From the NCBI GenBank assembly GCA_943357175.1, contig CALRGE010000007.1, positions 19,346 to 83,345 on the forward strand: a stretch of 64,000 bases of DNA, in the 5' to 3' direction. Both the position numbers and the translations under genes were made by a program. Source of the DNA: Candidatus Peribacteria bacterium (GTDB lineage Bacteria; Patescibacteriota; Gracilibacteria; UBA1369; 2-02-FULL-48-14). The notes beneath the pieces were generated by a model. It saw only the letters and a program-made list of their open reading frames with translations. It had not been told where the DNA came from and made no database searches. Shown piece by piece: positions 47,200 to 57,322 of the stretch; positions within the stretch are counted from its first letter, which is position 1, and every line of letters begins with the position of its first letter.

Positions 47200-48129
47200 A
47201 TGAAAAAAAATTCTGAAATCAAGAAATATTTTAAGCCAGTATTTTTTACTCTTTTGGGAATTGCAGCAGTTTATTCTTATTTTTGTTTTGGCTCAGTGAA
47301 TGTTGGTGCTCCGGCAAGTGGATCTGAGGATTTGATGTATTTGAGTCGTATTTTGAACCAGCAACATGAACTTACAACTTATGAAAACGGCAAAATAAGT
47401 GTTACTGAATTTGCAGTGATGGGCTATCGGGATATTCCGGATGATGTGTCTATCTATACTCTTAGATATAATCTTGAGGGCGAAACAATTTCAGTTGTTC
47501 CAGTTATTTTTAGAAAAAATGGTGATGATGTTGAGTGGGAAGAATTTGAAGATTCAACTTATGCTGAACAATTTGAAAAATTACCCGGAACAATTCGTGA
47601 GATTTTGACAAATGGAGAGAAGCATAATGCGCTTGTTGAGGAAATGGTAGTTAAGGCAAATGCAGTTTTAGAAAAATATAAAAGTGGTTGGTATACATAT
47701 AAAAATATAGATTTTAATTACCAAATTGATTTTCCTATTAATTGGATTGTTCAGGATTATCAAGATCCATCATCCGGTCTGGCTACTGCGGTGGCATTTG
47801 ATCCTGTGAAAGCGCTTGATACTCAGGAATATGGATATTTAGATCAAGCACCTGGTGCGATGTGGATTTTTATTACTGATGCGATTCCAAGCGGTCCTTT
47901 TGAGCAGCTTGAAGTTGGTGGGGTGACCGCGAGCTATCAGCAGATTGTAGAGGATGATAATGGGCCGAACCCTTGGTGGATTAATAAAACAGACAATAGA
48001 TATTATTTGCCACTGCAGAATGCCGGCTCTTATAATTTTCTTACGATTGAAACCAATTATAACAATGATGCTGATGTAGTTTTGGTGGAAAATTTGAAGA
48101 AGATGTTGGATTCATTTAAGTTTCTATAA
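47200..48129 (+). CDS. Membrane-anchored hypothetical protein
   Basis: N-terminal TM; C-terminal YKNIDFNYQIDFPINWIVQDY resembles PsbP-like domains. Confidence 0.6.
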   Translation: MKKNSEIKKYFKPVFFTLLGIAAVYSYFCFGSVNVGAPASGSEDLMYLSRILNQQHELTTYENGKISVTEFAVMGYRDIPDDVSIYTLRYNLEGETISVVPVIFRKNGDDVEWEEFEDSTYAEQFEKLPGTIREILTNGEKHNALVEEMVVKANAVLEKYKSGWYTYKNIDFNYQIDFPINWIVQDYQDPSSGLATAVAFDPVKALDTQEYGYLDQAPGAMWIFITDAIPSGPFEQLEVGGVTASYQQIVEDDNGPNPWWINKTDNRYYLPLQNAGSYNFLTIETNYNNDADVVLVENLKKMLDSFKFL

Positions 48130-48145
48130 GATTGCAATTGAGTGA

Positions 48146-48175
48146 GTTTAGGGCTAAGATCAGCTCTAATTTTAA
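48146..48175 (+). terminator. Probable terminator
   Basis: TTTAGGGCTaagatcAGCTCTAATTTTAATTT. Confidence 0.5.
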
Positions 48176-48178
48176 TTT

Positions 48179-49981
48179 ATGATGAGAAGAAATATTTCAA
48201 GCTTGGAAAGTTTGCCTGATGATTTTGCTGCTTATGCAAAGGTGAATCCTGCGTATCGTGATGATTTAGATCCACGGCTTGTGGAGGAAATTAAAGCATT
48301 GAGTGTTAAGAAAACTCGTGACGAGCTTGTTGAAGGAAAAATTGTTGAGGGTAAAGAAGTTCCAAGAGAAATAACTGAAATTGCGCTGAATCTTTTACGA
48401 TTTCAAACTGCTTTGAAAGTTAAAATGGTTCAGATTGAAGGTAATAAAACTTGGGCAGAAAGAGGTCCGGCCAGTGAGGAGAATTTCGAAAAATCGCCAA
48501 GGACTTTTTTGAAAACTGCACAGGAAGTTCTTTCTAATCCCATGGATAGAATCGCTTTTGAACGTAATGATAAAATTGCAGAATCAATAAATGACATAAT
48601 AATTGATCCTCGTCTAATTACAAATACACTGCTTGAAGATTTGGGTCTAAATAAATACATTCCTGCAAAAGGTCTGCGTAAAGAATTGCAAATTGAACTC
48701 AGAGCGGAGGCGATTCCTGAGATACGTAAAATGTTGAGCCATCTTGAGGCGATTCGAAGACCCGGTCAAAAAGAAACTGCTGATGAGAAATTAAATTATT
48801 TTAGATTAATGAGAATCGGAGAAGGTGAAAATAAGGGATATGTTGTGGGAACGCAAAATATTGGAGATCACAAAATTCTTTTTAAATCAGATATTTATTC
48901 TGCGCGGAGAAGAATAGAGCATATTCGAAAAGATTATGATGTGGAAGTTTCAGTTTTGTATAGAATAAAAGAAAATCTCGAAAAATTTAGAGATAAATTA
49001 GAGTATTGGAAAAAACCGGAGAAGCGAGCAGAGCTGGAACAATTTAGAGACGGCATGTTGAAACATGTGGATTTATTAAAGTTTGTTAGAGATGACCATA
49101 AGCAGGAAATGAAGTTGAAGATTATGAAGTGTCTAACTTTTGATGATTCATTGGGTAGACCGAACCCAAATGTGAAAGGAAATCAGCTAACTAGCGCTAT
49201 AAAGTATATGGGAATGAGAGCTATGAATATTAGTGGAATTTCTCGTGAAATTGGAGGGGATGGAGATATAGTTAGAGCCTTGATTGCAGAGCAAATTGCA
49301 CCGCTACAATCTTTTTATGATACTGTGACTGAGCTGCATGATCGCTTTGCAATTCTGCATAAAGAGAGTTTGCAGCCGGCTGAGAAAGAAAAAATTCTTG
49401 GGAATTTGGAGAATATAAAAGAGCAATCGAAGTCGATGATTTTTGAGCCGGACATGAGTTTTGCTGCTAAGTTTATTGAGCAAATTGATAAAACTATAGC
49501 GGCTGTTTCTGCTGATGATTTGAAAACCGGTGCAAAGGAATTTGTGAAGATGTTTTTGATTGTTAAGTTGAAAAAAACTCAAATGCAAATGGATAGAGTT
49601 TATTCTCAACTTTCTTTAAATCCTGATGCTGTTGAAATTGGTCCAATGATAAATAGATTGGAGGGAATTCGAAAAGAATTGGCCATGAAAAATGTTGCTG
49701 ATGAAATTTCTACTAAAGAATATGACTCGGCTTATGGCGAGGTTTATCATCTTTTGAATAGTCTCAAGACTCGGCTTGTTGAATTGAAAGAGGGGCGGGA
49801 AAGTGAAAAAGTTATCAATCGAAGTCAGAAAATTGCTGCAAAAATGAAAAAAGATCAAGTGCCTTTATTTGAGATGGATGTGGGCGAAGTTCCTACTGAA
49901 AGAAAACTTGCTGTCATTGAAGTGATGAAAGAAAGACTCGATGGATTTTCATTTGAAAATTTGGTTCGTGGATTGAATTAG
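48179..49981 (+). CDS. Large hydrophilic helical protein of unknown function
   Basis: 600 aa, no TM or signal peptide, charged and helical. Confidence 0.6.
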   Translation: MMRRNISSLESLPDDFAAYAKVNPAYRDDLDPRLVEEIKALSVKKTRDELVEGKIVEGKEVPREITEIALNLLRFQTALKVKMVQIEGNKTWAERGPASEENFEKSPRTFLKTAQEVLSNPMDRIAFERNDKIAESINDIIIDPRLITNTLLEDLGLNKYIPAKGLRKELQIELRAEAIPEIRKMLSHLEAIRRPGQKETADEKLNYFRLMRIGEGENKGYVVGTQNIGDHKILFKSDIYSARRRIEHIRKDYDVEVSVLYRIKENLEKFRDKLEYWKKPEKRAELEQFRDGMLKHVDLLKFVRDDHKQEMKLKIMKCLTFDDSLGRPNPNVKGNQLTSAIKYMGMRAMNISGISREIGGDGDIVRALIAEQIAPLQSFYDTVTELHDRFAILHKESLQPAEKEKILGNLENIKEQSKSMIFEPDMSFAAKFIEQIDKTIAAVSADDLKTGAKEFVKMFLIVKLKKTQMQMDRVYSQLSLNPDAVEIGPMINRLEGIRKELAMKNVADEISTKEYDSAYGEVYHLLNSLKTRLVELKEGRESEKVINRSQKIAAKMKKDQVPLFEMDVGEVPTERKLAVIEVMKERLDGFSFENLVRGLN

Positions 49982-49995
49982 AGTACAGTGTTCAC

Positions 49996-50358
49996 ATGAA
50001 AAAATATTTAGTTTTATTCGCACTAGTTTTGGCTTCTTGTGGAGCGCCTGTTGAGCTTTCATCTGAGCAAGGTCCTGTTTATTACAGCGCGACAAGTTCA
50101 GACGGGATTTTTTTTACGATGGATTCGAAGCCGAGTTTTTCTGATGCTGAAAATTTAGCAATACATTTAGAAAGCGGACTATTTAGGAAATATGAAACAG
50201 ATGGTGAGCAAATTTCCAGCTCCATCTCTTATGATGGAAAAGTTTGGCAGAAAGAAACCGGAGAAAGGTTGGAATTAGCGAAGGGTTTGTTGGTAACTGA
50301 ACTTAGTGCTGTTGCAGAATCAGATGGAACTTTCAAAATATTTTTCAAAGGTGAATGA
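49996..50358 (+). CDS. Hypothetical lipoprotein
   Basis: MKKYLVLFALVLASCGAP lipobox. Confidence 0.7.
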   Translation: MKKYLVLFALVLASCGAPVELSSEQGPVYYSATSSDGIFFTMDSKPSFSDAENLAIHLESGLFRKYETDGEQISSSISYDGKVWQKETGERLELAKGLLVTELSAVAESDGTFKIFFKGE

Positions 50359-50732
50359 AGGAAAAGATAAAAGATTTACCATTGGTTTTCTTAATTTCAT
50401 TCGGTCTGAATTTAGTTTGGGAACTTTTGCAAATGGGTCTTTATGTGGACATGGGGAGTTTTCCAATGTGTTGTATTGAGGCGACTTTTTGGGATGCCGT
50501 GATTATTACGACGGTTTATTTTTTGATGTCGCGAGCGAATAAAATCACCATAGTTTTGTTGATGTTTTTGATTGCCGCATTTATTGAAAACCGTGCTTTG
50601 GAGGAAGGGCGTTGGGCTTACAATTCTTACATGCCCCTAGTTTTTGGTTTGGGCTTGAGCCCACTTTTGCAGTTGCCGGTGACTAGTTTGATTACCTACT
50701 TCTCTGTCAGGTTCACGAATAAACGGAGTTAA
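50355..50732 (+). CDS. Four-TM membrane protein
   Basis: 125 aa; overlaps the preceding lipoprotein gene by 4 bp. Confidence 0.65.
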   Translation: MKEKIKDLPLVFLISFGLNLVWELLQMGLYVDMGSFPMCCIEATFWDAVIITTVYFLMSRANKITIVLLMFLIAAFIENRALEEGRWAYNSYMPLVFGLGLSPLLQLPVTSLITYFSVRFTNKRS

Positions 50733-50836
50733 AAATTTATATTTTCCTTCGAGATCTTCGATGGATTCTTCTGGCGTTTCTATTTTTGATTTGTGCATAT
50801 TATTGATCAATAGTTTTTGAGTAATAGAAAGGAGGC

Positions 50837-51175
50837 TTAAAAACCGAAATGTTTTCTTAAGTATCCTCGGACTTTTCTGTTGATTGGGCTATTAGTTTCT
50901 CCGATTTTTTTTACAACTCTTTTTACATCGAATGAGGAAATTTGATGTACTTTTATTACGGAATCTCTAGCAAGATTATTTTTTTCATCTTTTACTAAGA
51001 ATATATCATCAGGGCCTAGTGTCTCTGTTTGTGAACTAATTGGGAGTACTGAAATATAGGGTGATTTTTTTGATACTTCTTCCATCTGTATTACTAAAGC
51101 AGGGCGAATTTTACTGAATTCTTTCCCTGTACTTAGGTAAAATTTTACCAAATATATTTCACCAAATTTAATCAT
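50837..51175 (-). CDS. MazF/PemK-family toxin
   Basis: MIKFGEIYLVKFYLSTGKEFSKIRPALVIQ...VLPISSQ...DSVIKVHQISSFDVKRVVKKIGE. Confidence 0.85.
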   Translation of the reverse strand: MIKFGEIYLVKFYLSTGKEFSKIRPALVIQMEEVSKKSPYISVLPISSQTETLGPDDIFLVKDEKNNLARDSVIKVHQISSFDVKRVVKKIGETNSPINRKVRGYLRKHFGF

Positions 51176-51330
51176 TTTACTTTTAAAGCCATGTAATATT
51201 TTAGGTCCTCTTCCGATAAAAATTCATCACCCCAATCTTCCATTGCTGCCTTTTCAATTTCCTCGTCAGTTGCTTCTTTAAAATCTTGAATATCAGAAAT
51301 TGGACTGAATTTTGCGATAGGTTTACTCAT
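51172..51330 (-). CDS. Putative antitoxin partner of MazF-like toxin (52 aa, absent from ORF track)
   Basis: Manual translation MSKPIAKFSPISDIQDFKEATDEEIEKAAMEDWGDEFLSEEDLKYYMALKVK*; ATGA overlap with toxin start. Confidence 0.7.
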   Translation of the reverse strand: MSKPIAKFSPISDIQDFKEATDEEIEKAAMEDWGDEFLSEEDLKYYMALKVK

Positions 51331-51444
51331 TATTTTTAAATTAGGGTCATCTTAGATTTAACTTAAATTGAAAATTGAATCAAGAATTGTGATGCGTGCG
51401 GCCAAGATCTGGTCTTTTCTCGAAGAATCAGCTATAATTAACAG

Positions 51445-52164
51445 ATGGCTGATAATCAAAAAAAATCGGATATAGATAAAATTGTCGATAAATGGGCGAC
51501 GGAAAATGGTGTTTCTGAATCTGTTAAGGCGGCTCTTTTGCTTGAGATGAATGGTGTTGAAATTCAGCGAAAATCGACTTTGGATAGAGTTAAGGGTTGC
51601 ATGGGATATCTCTTTCTTGCTGGATCTGTTGCAGTTGGTTCTGCAGCGGCGGTTTATACAGTTAAGCAGGCAGGTGACGCAGTTCCTGGTGCTGCTGAAG
51701 ATGCGGCCGCTGAAATTTTTGATCAAAGAGTGGAAATGCTTAAGTCTCGTTTTGCGGTACTTGAGCAGGCGTCTGGAGATTTATTGTTGAAACTGATGGC
51801 TTTTATGATCGCAATTAAAAATACAGCTTCAAGTATTGAGGGACTTGCAAATTTGGCGGGACATGTTTGGGATGGGCTTTGGGCTGATGGTGCTGATTAC
51901 TTGGCAAATGGCGATACTTCACCTGACAAAAGTTTAGCGCAAATTTTAGAACTTGTGAAAAATGACCCGATACTTTTGGCGTCTTGGACGGAAGTTGAAT
52001 CTGCTTATTCGAAGGTACTTGTTGCTAAAGATAGTTTTGCTGCTCTGGGTGAAGATTTAAAAGTCACGAAAGATGAAGGCAGCGCTATTTTTTGGAAAGA
52101 GTATAAAGAACACTTTTGGGATGAAATGAAGCAAAAAGGAGAGGGATTGAAGACTACAAAATAA
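51445..52164 (+). CDS. Hypothetical membrane protein
   Basis: 239 aa; TM GYLFLAGSVAVGSAAAVYTV. Confidence 0.6.
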   Translation: MADNQKKSDIDKIVDKWATENGVSESVKAALLLEMNGVEIQRKSTLDRVKGCMGYLFLAGSVAVGSAAAVYTVKQAGDAVPGAAEDAAAEIFDQRVEMLKSRFAVLEQASGDLLLKLMAFMIAIKNTASSIEGLANLAGHVWDGLWADGADYLANGDTSPDKSLAQILELVKNDPILLASWTEVESAYSKVLVAKDSFAALGEDLKVTKDEGSAIFWKEYKEHFWDEMKQKGEGLKTTK

Positions 52165-52168
52165 TATA

Positions 52169-54451
52169 TCAATCCTTATCAGGAGGAATATTATAGTAAT
52201 CATAAAGATAAGCGGCGATGTCGCGGAAAATGTAACCGGAAGTGTTTGCACCGAATTCGTTCGCACGTGGGTGGTCGAGTTTAATTAGAATTAAGAATTT
52301 TGGCTCATCAATTGGGCCAAAGCCAACGAAAGAAGCAATTGTTGTTCCGCGGCCCTTGAGTGCCTTACCAAATTTGTAAGTTTGAGCGGTTCCGGATTTG
52401 CCTGCGAAATAATGTCCGGGAATTGTTAAAAAAGTGTAACCGTTTTCAGCGGTTGCCGTCATCATTGCGACAAGTTTTTGAGCTGATTCTGAAGTTAAAA
52501 CCTGTCGAACAATACGTGGTTCAAAATCTTCTGATTTTCCGTTAGCATATTCAATTTTTTTCACAATCATTGGCTGCATCATAACGCCGTTATTTGAAAC
52601 AGCAGTAAATGCCTGAGCCATTTGAATTGGCGTGACTGTAATACCTTGCCCGAATGCTTTTGTGACAAGCTCTGAATCTGCCCAAGTGTCCGGTGGAGCA
52701 AGAGTACCCAGAACTTCATCTTGAATTCCAATTTCAGTTCTTTCAGTGAAACCGAATGCTTTTAAATAGTTATAAAAAAGAGTACGGCCCAGTTTCTGTG
52801 CGATGAAAACCATTCCCACATTTGAAGAACGTTCGAGTACTTGAGTCATTGTTTGAATGCCATGATATTCGTCGTTGTATGTGTGAATTTCAAATTCGTC
52901 GACCTGTACAGGTCCGCTTTCGTTGAAAGTCGTATTTGGTTCGACTTCACCAGCATCTACAGCGGCAGCCATTGCAAGTGGTTTAAAAATTGAACCCGGT
53001 TCAAAAACCTCGTTGACCATTTTATTTTTATAAACTTCTGGTCCGTAGATATTTTTGTAGGCGTAATAGACGTCAGGATTGTCTTTGTCTCGAAAAAGTT
53101 CAATTCGTACTTGTGGATCTTTTTGTATGTATAGCCAATATTTTGTGTCATCTCCTTCGCCAACTGTGTAGAGATTTTTTTTCTGATCTTCGTTAAGACT
53201 TATTATATATTTATCAAAAACATCACCGTATATATTTGGATCGAATGTTGGGGCTTGTGCCATGGCAATAATTTCACCTGTTCTTGGGTCCATGACAATT
53301 GCTTGTCCACTGTCAGCTTGATAATTTTTTACTCCTTCCGCTAGTAATTTTTCTACTTCCAATTGCACTGCTCTATCGATTGTTAGAGTTATATTTGCGC
53401 CATCGATAGCGCCTTCAATAACGGAATCGCCGACGGTAATTTGGTTTCCGTTTGCATCAATTTGTGAGGTGAAAATTCCGTCTTGGCCTTTTAAAATATC
53501 GTTGAAAGTGCCTTCCATTCCGTATTGACCGTCGCCTGCCGAATTTACGTAACCCAAAATCTGAGCACCAAGACTTTTTTCAGGGTAAAATCTGAAATAT
53601 TCCTCCTTCATTCTTATGCCAAGAAATTTCAAAGGAGACTCGATTTTTTTTCCGGTTTCATCAAGATAATCTTCACGATCTTTTTCAAGAATTGCTTCGA
53701 TTTGTTTGGAAATATCGGGTTCGAGTTTCCGCTTTAAAATAACGTAACGATTTTTGCCCAAGAGCGTGCTTTTCATTACTTTTTCATCTGTATTGAACAC
53801 GGCTGCAAGGGCTTCTGCAGTTCCAGCATTGTCAGTAATTTTTGCCGGATAGGCAAAGAGATTACCGCTTTCAGAGACTTCAACGCCGGCTAGGCTGAGG
53901 GCTTTAATTTCATCTGAAGTTTGTGTATCTAGCCCTTCGGTAATTAAAATTACGTCACGAGTTTTTGCGGAAAGTGTGGAGATTAGATTTTCTTGAAAAG
54001 CTAGTTTGAGTTCATCATCAGTTCGCTCTTTTATTTTTGAAGCCGCTTCTTGTTTCAAAAGTGGATCTGTAATTTCTTCTAGGGCTTTTGTTTCATCTTC
54101 AATTCGTTTGATGTCTAGTTCTTTTTCAAGATCAAGATCAAAAAGAAGTGGCGCAAGAGTGCTACCGACTGTTGTTGGGTCTTCAATCAAAGTCGGATCC
54201 GCAAAAATCATGTTCAGCGTTGTATTTGTTGCCAGTTTGTAAGTTTCATTGGAGTGATAATCTTCAATCAAAATTTCACCGCGACGAGATGGAAGAAGCG
54301 TAAAGCCCTGCTGTTCGGTCTGCACTATTTCCATATAGTAGCTGTGCCTGATGATTTGCAGGTAAAAAAGCTTCAAAATAATGGCAGTCGTTATTATAAC
54401 GACCATCAGTATAAGATAGTGGATTCTGGTAAATTCTTGTCTTGTAGCCAT
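52169..54451 (-). CDS. ftsI: Class B penicillin-binding protein (FtsI/PBP2-like transpeptidase)
   Basis: FEPGSIFKPLAMAAAVDAG (SxxK), RSSNVGM (SxN), HYFAGKSGTAQ (KSGT). Confidence 0.93.
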   Translation of the reverse strand: MATRQEFTRIHYLILMVVIITTAIILKLFYLQIIRHSYYMEIVQTEQQGFTLLPSRRGEILIEDYHSNETYKLATNTTLNMIFADPTLIEDPTTVGSTLAPLLFDLDLEKELDIKRIEDETKALEEITDPLLKQEAASKIKERTDDELKLAFQENLISTLSAKTRDVILITEGLDTQTSDEIKALSLAGVEVSESGNLFAYPAKITDNAGTAEALAAVFNTDEKVMKSTLLGKNRYVILKRKLEPDISKQIEAILEKDREDYLDETGKKIESPLKFLGIRMKEEYFRFYPEKSLGAQILGYVNSAGDGQYGMEGTFNDILKGQDGIFTSQIDANGNQITVGDSVIEGAIDGANITLTIDRAVQLEVEKLLAEGVKNYQADSGQAIVMDPRTGEIIAMAQAPTFDPNIYGDVFDKYIISLNEDQKKNLYTVGEGDDTKYWLYIQKDPQVRIELFRDKDNPDVYYAYKNIYGPEVYKNKMVNEVFEPGSIFKPLAMAAAVDAGEVEPNTTFNESGPVQVDEFEIHTYNDEYHGIQTMTQVLERSSNVGMVFIAQKLGRTLFYNYLKAFGFTERTEIGIQDEVLGTLAPPDTWADSELVTKAFGQGITVTPIQMAQAFTAVSNNGVMMQPMIVKKIEYANGKSEDFEPRIVRQVLTSESAQKLVAMMTATAENGYTFLTIPGHYFAGKSGTAQTYKFGKALKGRGTTIASFVGFGPIDEPKFLILIKLDHPRANEFGANTSGYIFRDIAAYLYDYYNIPPDKD

Positions 54452-54544
54452 GGACTCAAATTCTATCTTTAGCTTTCATTGTGGGCAAGTGTTTGATAGG
54501 CTTCTCGGGCTAACAGCGCCAAAGGCGGCATTAACTAAAAAATT

Positions 54545-55813
54545 ATGTATAGAAAAACGATTTTAGCTAACGGTTTACGTGTAATAACAGGTTCACTTGA
54601 AGGAACAAAAGCGGTAACTTGCTTGGTTTTGGTGAAGGCAGGTTCTCGATATGAAACTAAAGACATCAATGGAATTTCGCACTTTTTGGAGCACATGTTC
54701 TTTAAAGGAGCTGAAAAGTTTAAGACAGCTAAAGCTGTATCAGAGGCGATTGATGGAGTAGGTGGTGATTTTAATGCTTTTACAGGTAAAGAATACGCGG
54801 GTTATTACGTGAAAGTTGCTTCTGAGCAGAAATTAATGGCGCTTGATGTGCTTTCAGACATGATGTTGAATGCGCGATTTGATCAGGTAGAAATTGAAAA
54901 GGAAAGGGGAGTTATTATGGAAGAATTCAATATGTATCAGGACACACCAATGTATCAAGTTGCTTGGAATTTCGAGCGCGCGATTTTTGGTGATCAGCCA
55001 ATTGGTTGGGACGAAGTTGGAACTAAAGATGTTATCAAATCTCTGCAGCGTGAGGATTTTGTGAAATACAAAGAGATGCTTTACATGCCTGAAAATATGC
55101 TTGTGTGCATTGCGGGTGATATTGAGCACGACGAAGCGGTTAAATTAGTTGAAAAATATTTCCCACTCGAAAAAATCAAAAAAGGTGTGTCATTTTCGGC
55201 ATTCGATGGTGCTGCGATTGGCGGCGACAAGATAACTTTACAGAGTAAAAAAACAGAACAAGCGCATTTAGTTTGTGGAGTTTTAGGTCTACCTGCGGAG
55301 CATCCGGATCACTATGTTTTGAAAGTTCTCGCCAGCGTTTTGGGAGGAAATATGAGTTCAAGAATGTTCAGTGCGGTGCGTGAAGAAAAAGGTTTGGCTT
55401 ACTATATTTCAACCGGAACAGAAGACTATATGGACACTGGAATTATGTTCACTCGAGCCGGTGTTGATGTTAACCGAATCACAGATGCGGTGAAGGCGAT
55501 TGTTATGGAATATGACAAAATTCGTCACGTAGAAATCAGTGAGGCCGAATTGAAAAAAGGCAAAGAATTCTTGAAGGGCAAATTGATTTTGAGCCTTGAA
55601 GATTCTGAAGAAGTTGCTCAAATGGGCGCCCGACATGAACTTCTTTACGGAAAACTTCGCACTTACAATGACATCGCAAAAGAAATCGACGCGGTGAAAG
55701 TGAGTGATATCAAGAGGGTTGCTGCTGCCTTGTTGAAAGACGACGCACTTTATTTATCTGTCATCGGACCTTACGAAGATAAGGCTATGTTTGAGGGTTG
55801 TTTGAAGTTTTAA
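54545..55813 (+). CDS. M16-family zinc peptidase
   Basis: GISHFLEHMFFKGAEKF (HxxEH); GKEYAGYYVKVASEQ; 422 aa. Confidence 0.95.
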   Translation: MYRKTILANGLRVITGSLEGTKAVTCLVLVKAGSRYETKDINGISHFLEHMFFKGAEKFKTAKAVSEAIDGVGGDFNAFTGKEYAGYYVKVASEQKLMALDVLSDMMLNARFDQVEIEKERGVIMEEFNMYQDTPMYQVAWNFERAIFGDQPIGWDEVGTKDVIKSLQREDFVKYKEMLYMPENMLVCIAGDIEHDEAVKLVEKYFPLEKIKKGVSFSAFDGAAIGGDKITLQSKKTEQAHLVCGVLGLPAEHPDHYVLKVLASVLGGNMSSRMFSAVREEKGLAYYISTGTEDYMDTGIMFTRAGVDVNRITDAVKAIVMEYDKIRHVEISEAELKKGKEFLKGKLILSLEDSEEVAQMGARHELLYGKLRTYNDIAKEIDAVKVSDIKRVAAALLKDDALYLSVIGPYEDKAMFEGCLKF

Positions 55814-55832
55814 GACTTCCTTAATGAGAAGC

Positions 55833-56813
55833 TTATACACCTTGATCTTCTTTATGTCTGTCATTTTCATCTTTTGCCCAGCCGAATGTGTCTTCGTACT
55901 TTTTTGCTAGAGCTTCATTGTCTCTCAATACCCCTGTGCTTTTCAATAATTGTTTCATCTTTAGAACTGCTTCTAATGAGTTGAAATAAACCTCAGATTC
56001 TTTTTCTGGACTTATTTTTTTATCGTAGTGCTCTTCATCTCCAAATTTTATATCTAGAAATGCAACTGCGATCTCGGTTTTTTGTTCTTTACTTAAGTTT
56101 GGATTTTTTAGCAAAGAACTTTCTCTTCCAATATTGCTGTATTTTAACTGCGATGCGCTTGTGTCTTTCAATCCATCAACTTCTTGTTTAACTAAATCTT
56201 GAAGTACTTCACCTTCAACAAGTTTTGAATCCGGAAAACTTCGTGCAAATATTTTTGGTCTGTTTTTATACATTTCTCTTTGAACATCTTCAGGAAAACC
56301 GCGAACTGAACTCGGCATGCTATTTTGATATTCACCCCTGGCATATGCATCTTGATATTCTTGAACCATTTTTTGTTGTGCTTCAGGTAGTTTTGCTACT
56401 GCTTCGTAAAGTTTTGAACTGTCGTCGAAATTTCTGTAACCGTTGATTGGGTTAGATAATTCGCTGTGACTTCCAAATGTCGAGTTTGCGGCCTCGAGCA
56501 GTGCCAATTGTGCTTCAGGTGTAACTTTTGAAGCTTGATCCGGATTCATATATCTCATGTACTCTTTCAGTGTTGAGGCATCGTGGCTCTCTTTTACTGT
56601 CTGTGCTGCTATGCTTGCGTATTCAGGCTTTCCTGAATTTTTTACAACCGCTTCTTTAGTAGTTTCTCCTTTAACAAGAGCCTGCATTTCATAAGCTTTA
56701 TCTATCAGATTTTGAGATATTCCTTCCCAAGCTTTTAGTGCTTCTTTGCCTTTGTCTTTTGCTGCTTCGAGAGCTGATTTTGGCTCCTGTGATTGATTTT
56801 CGTTAAATGCCAT
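55833..56813 (-). CDS. Hypothetical hydrophilic protein
   Basis: 326 aa; start overlaps the upstream gene by 11 bp. Confidence 0.6.
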   Translation of the reverse strand: MAFNENQSQEPKSALEAAKDKGKEALKAWEGISQNLIDKAYEMQALVKGETTKEAVVKNSGKPEYASIAAQTVKESHDASTLKEYMRYMNPDQASKVTPEAQLALLEAANSTFGSHSELSNPINGYRNFDDSSKLYEAVAKLPEAQQKMVQEYQDAYARGEYQNSMPSSVRGFPEDVQREMYKNRPKIFARSFPDSKLVEGEVLQDLVKQEVDGLKDTSASQLKYSNIGRESSLLKNPNLSKEQKTEIAVAFLDIKFGDEEHYDKKISPEKESEVYFNSLEAVLKMKQLLKSTGVLRDNEALAKKYEDTFGWAKDENDRHKEDQGV

Positions 56814-57246
56814 CGCTTAAAGTTAAGAATTTACTAAGGAACATTGCTTTGCTGGTTTCTGGAAGTGAGGCGTACCAATCGTGAAGAGTTTCTTCCTTCA
56901 TTCCTTCTAGAGTTGTTGTTAATTTTGACCAGGTGTCCGTGTCTTCATCCATGAGTTTTTCAAGGCATTCTTGACCGAGTTTTTCAACCAGTTCGTTACG
57001 TTTGTTTGTGACTTTTTCGCCGACTGAGGCGAAGGCTGGGAAGTCTTTGCAGAAGCTTATAACGTTTGCGGAAAAGTTATCTGCGTGAGATTCAGCTGCG
57101 AGTTTTTCTTTTACAAATTCGAGAATCTTACCTGCTTCTTCGTCAGTTATTTTTTGCGATTTAATTAAACCCTCATAAATCTTAGAGATTTCCTGAAGGA
57201 TTTCCTTTTTTTGGCTTAATATTGATTCGTCTGTAAGCATTGCCAT
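56803..57246 (-). CDS. Hypothetical helical protein
   Basis: 147 aa. Confidence 0.55.
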   Translation of the reverse strand: MAMLTDESILSQKKEILQEISKIYEGLIKSQKITDEEAGKILEFVKEKLAAESHADNFSANVISFCKDFPAFASVGEKVTNKRNELVEKLGQECLEKLMDEDTDTWSKLTTTLEGMKEETLHDWYASLPETSKAMFLSKFLTLSDGI

Positions 57247-57322
57247 ATTTTTACGCTAAATCGAAAGTTTTGACAATCTCTTTGCTTTACGGCAACCTGT
57301 GTCCGCAATTTAACAAAAATTT

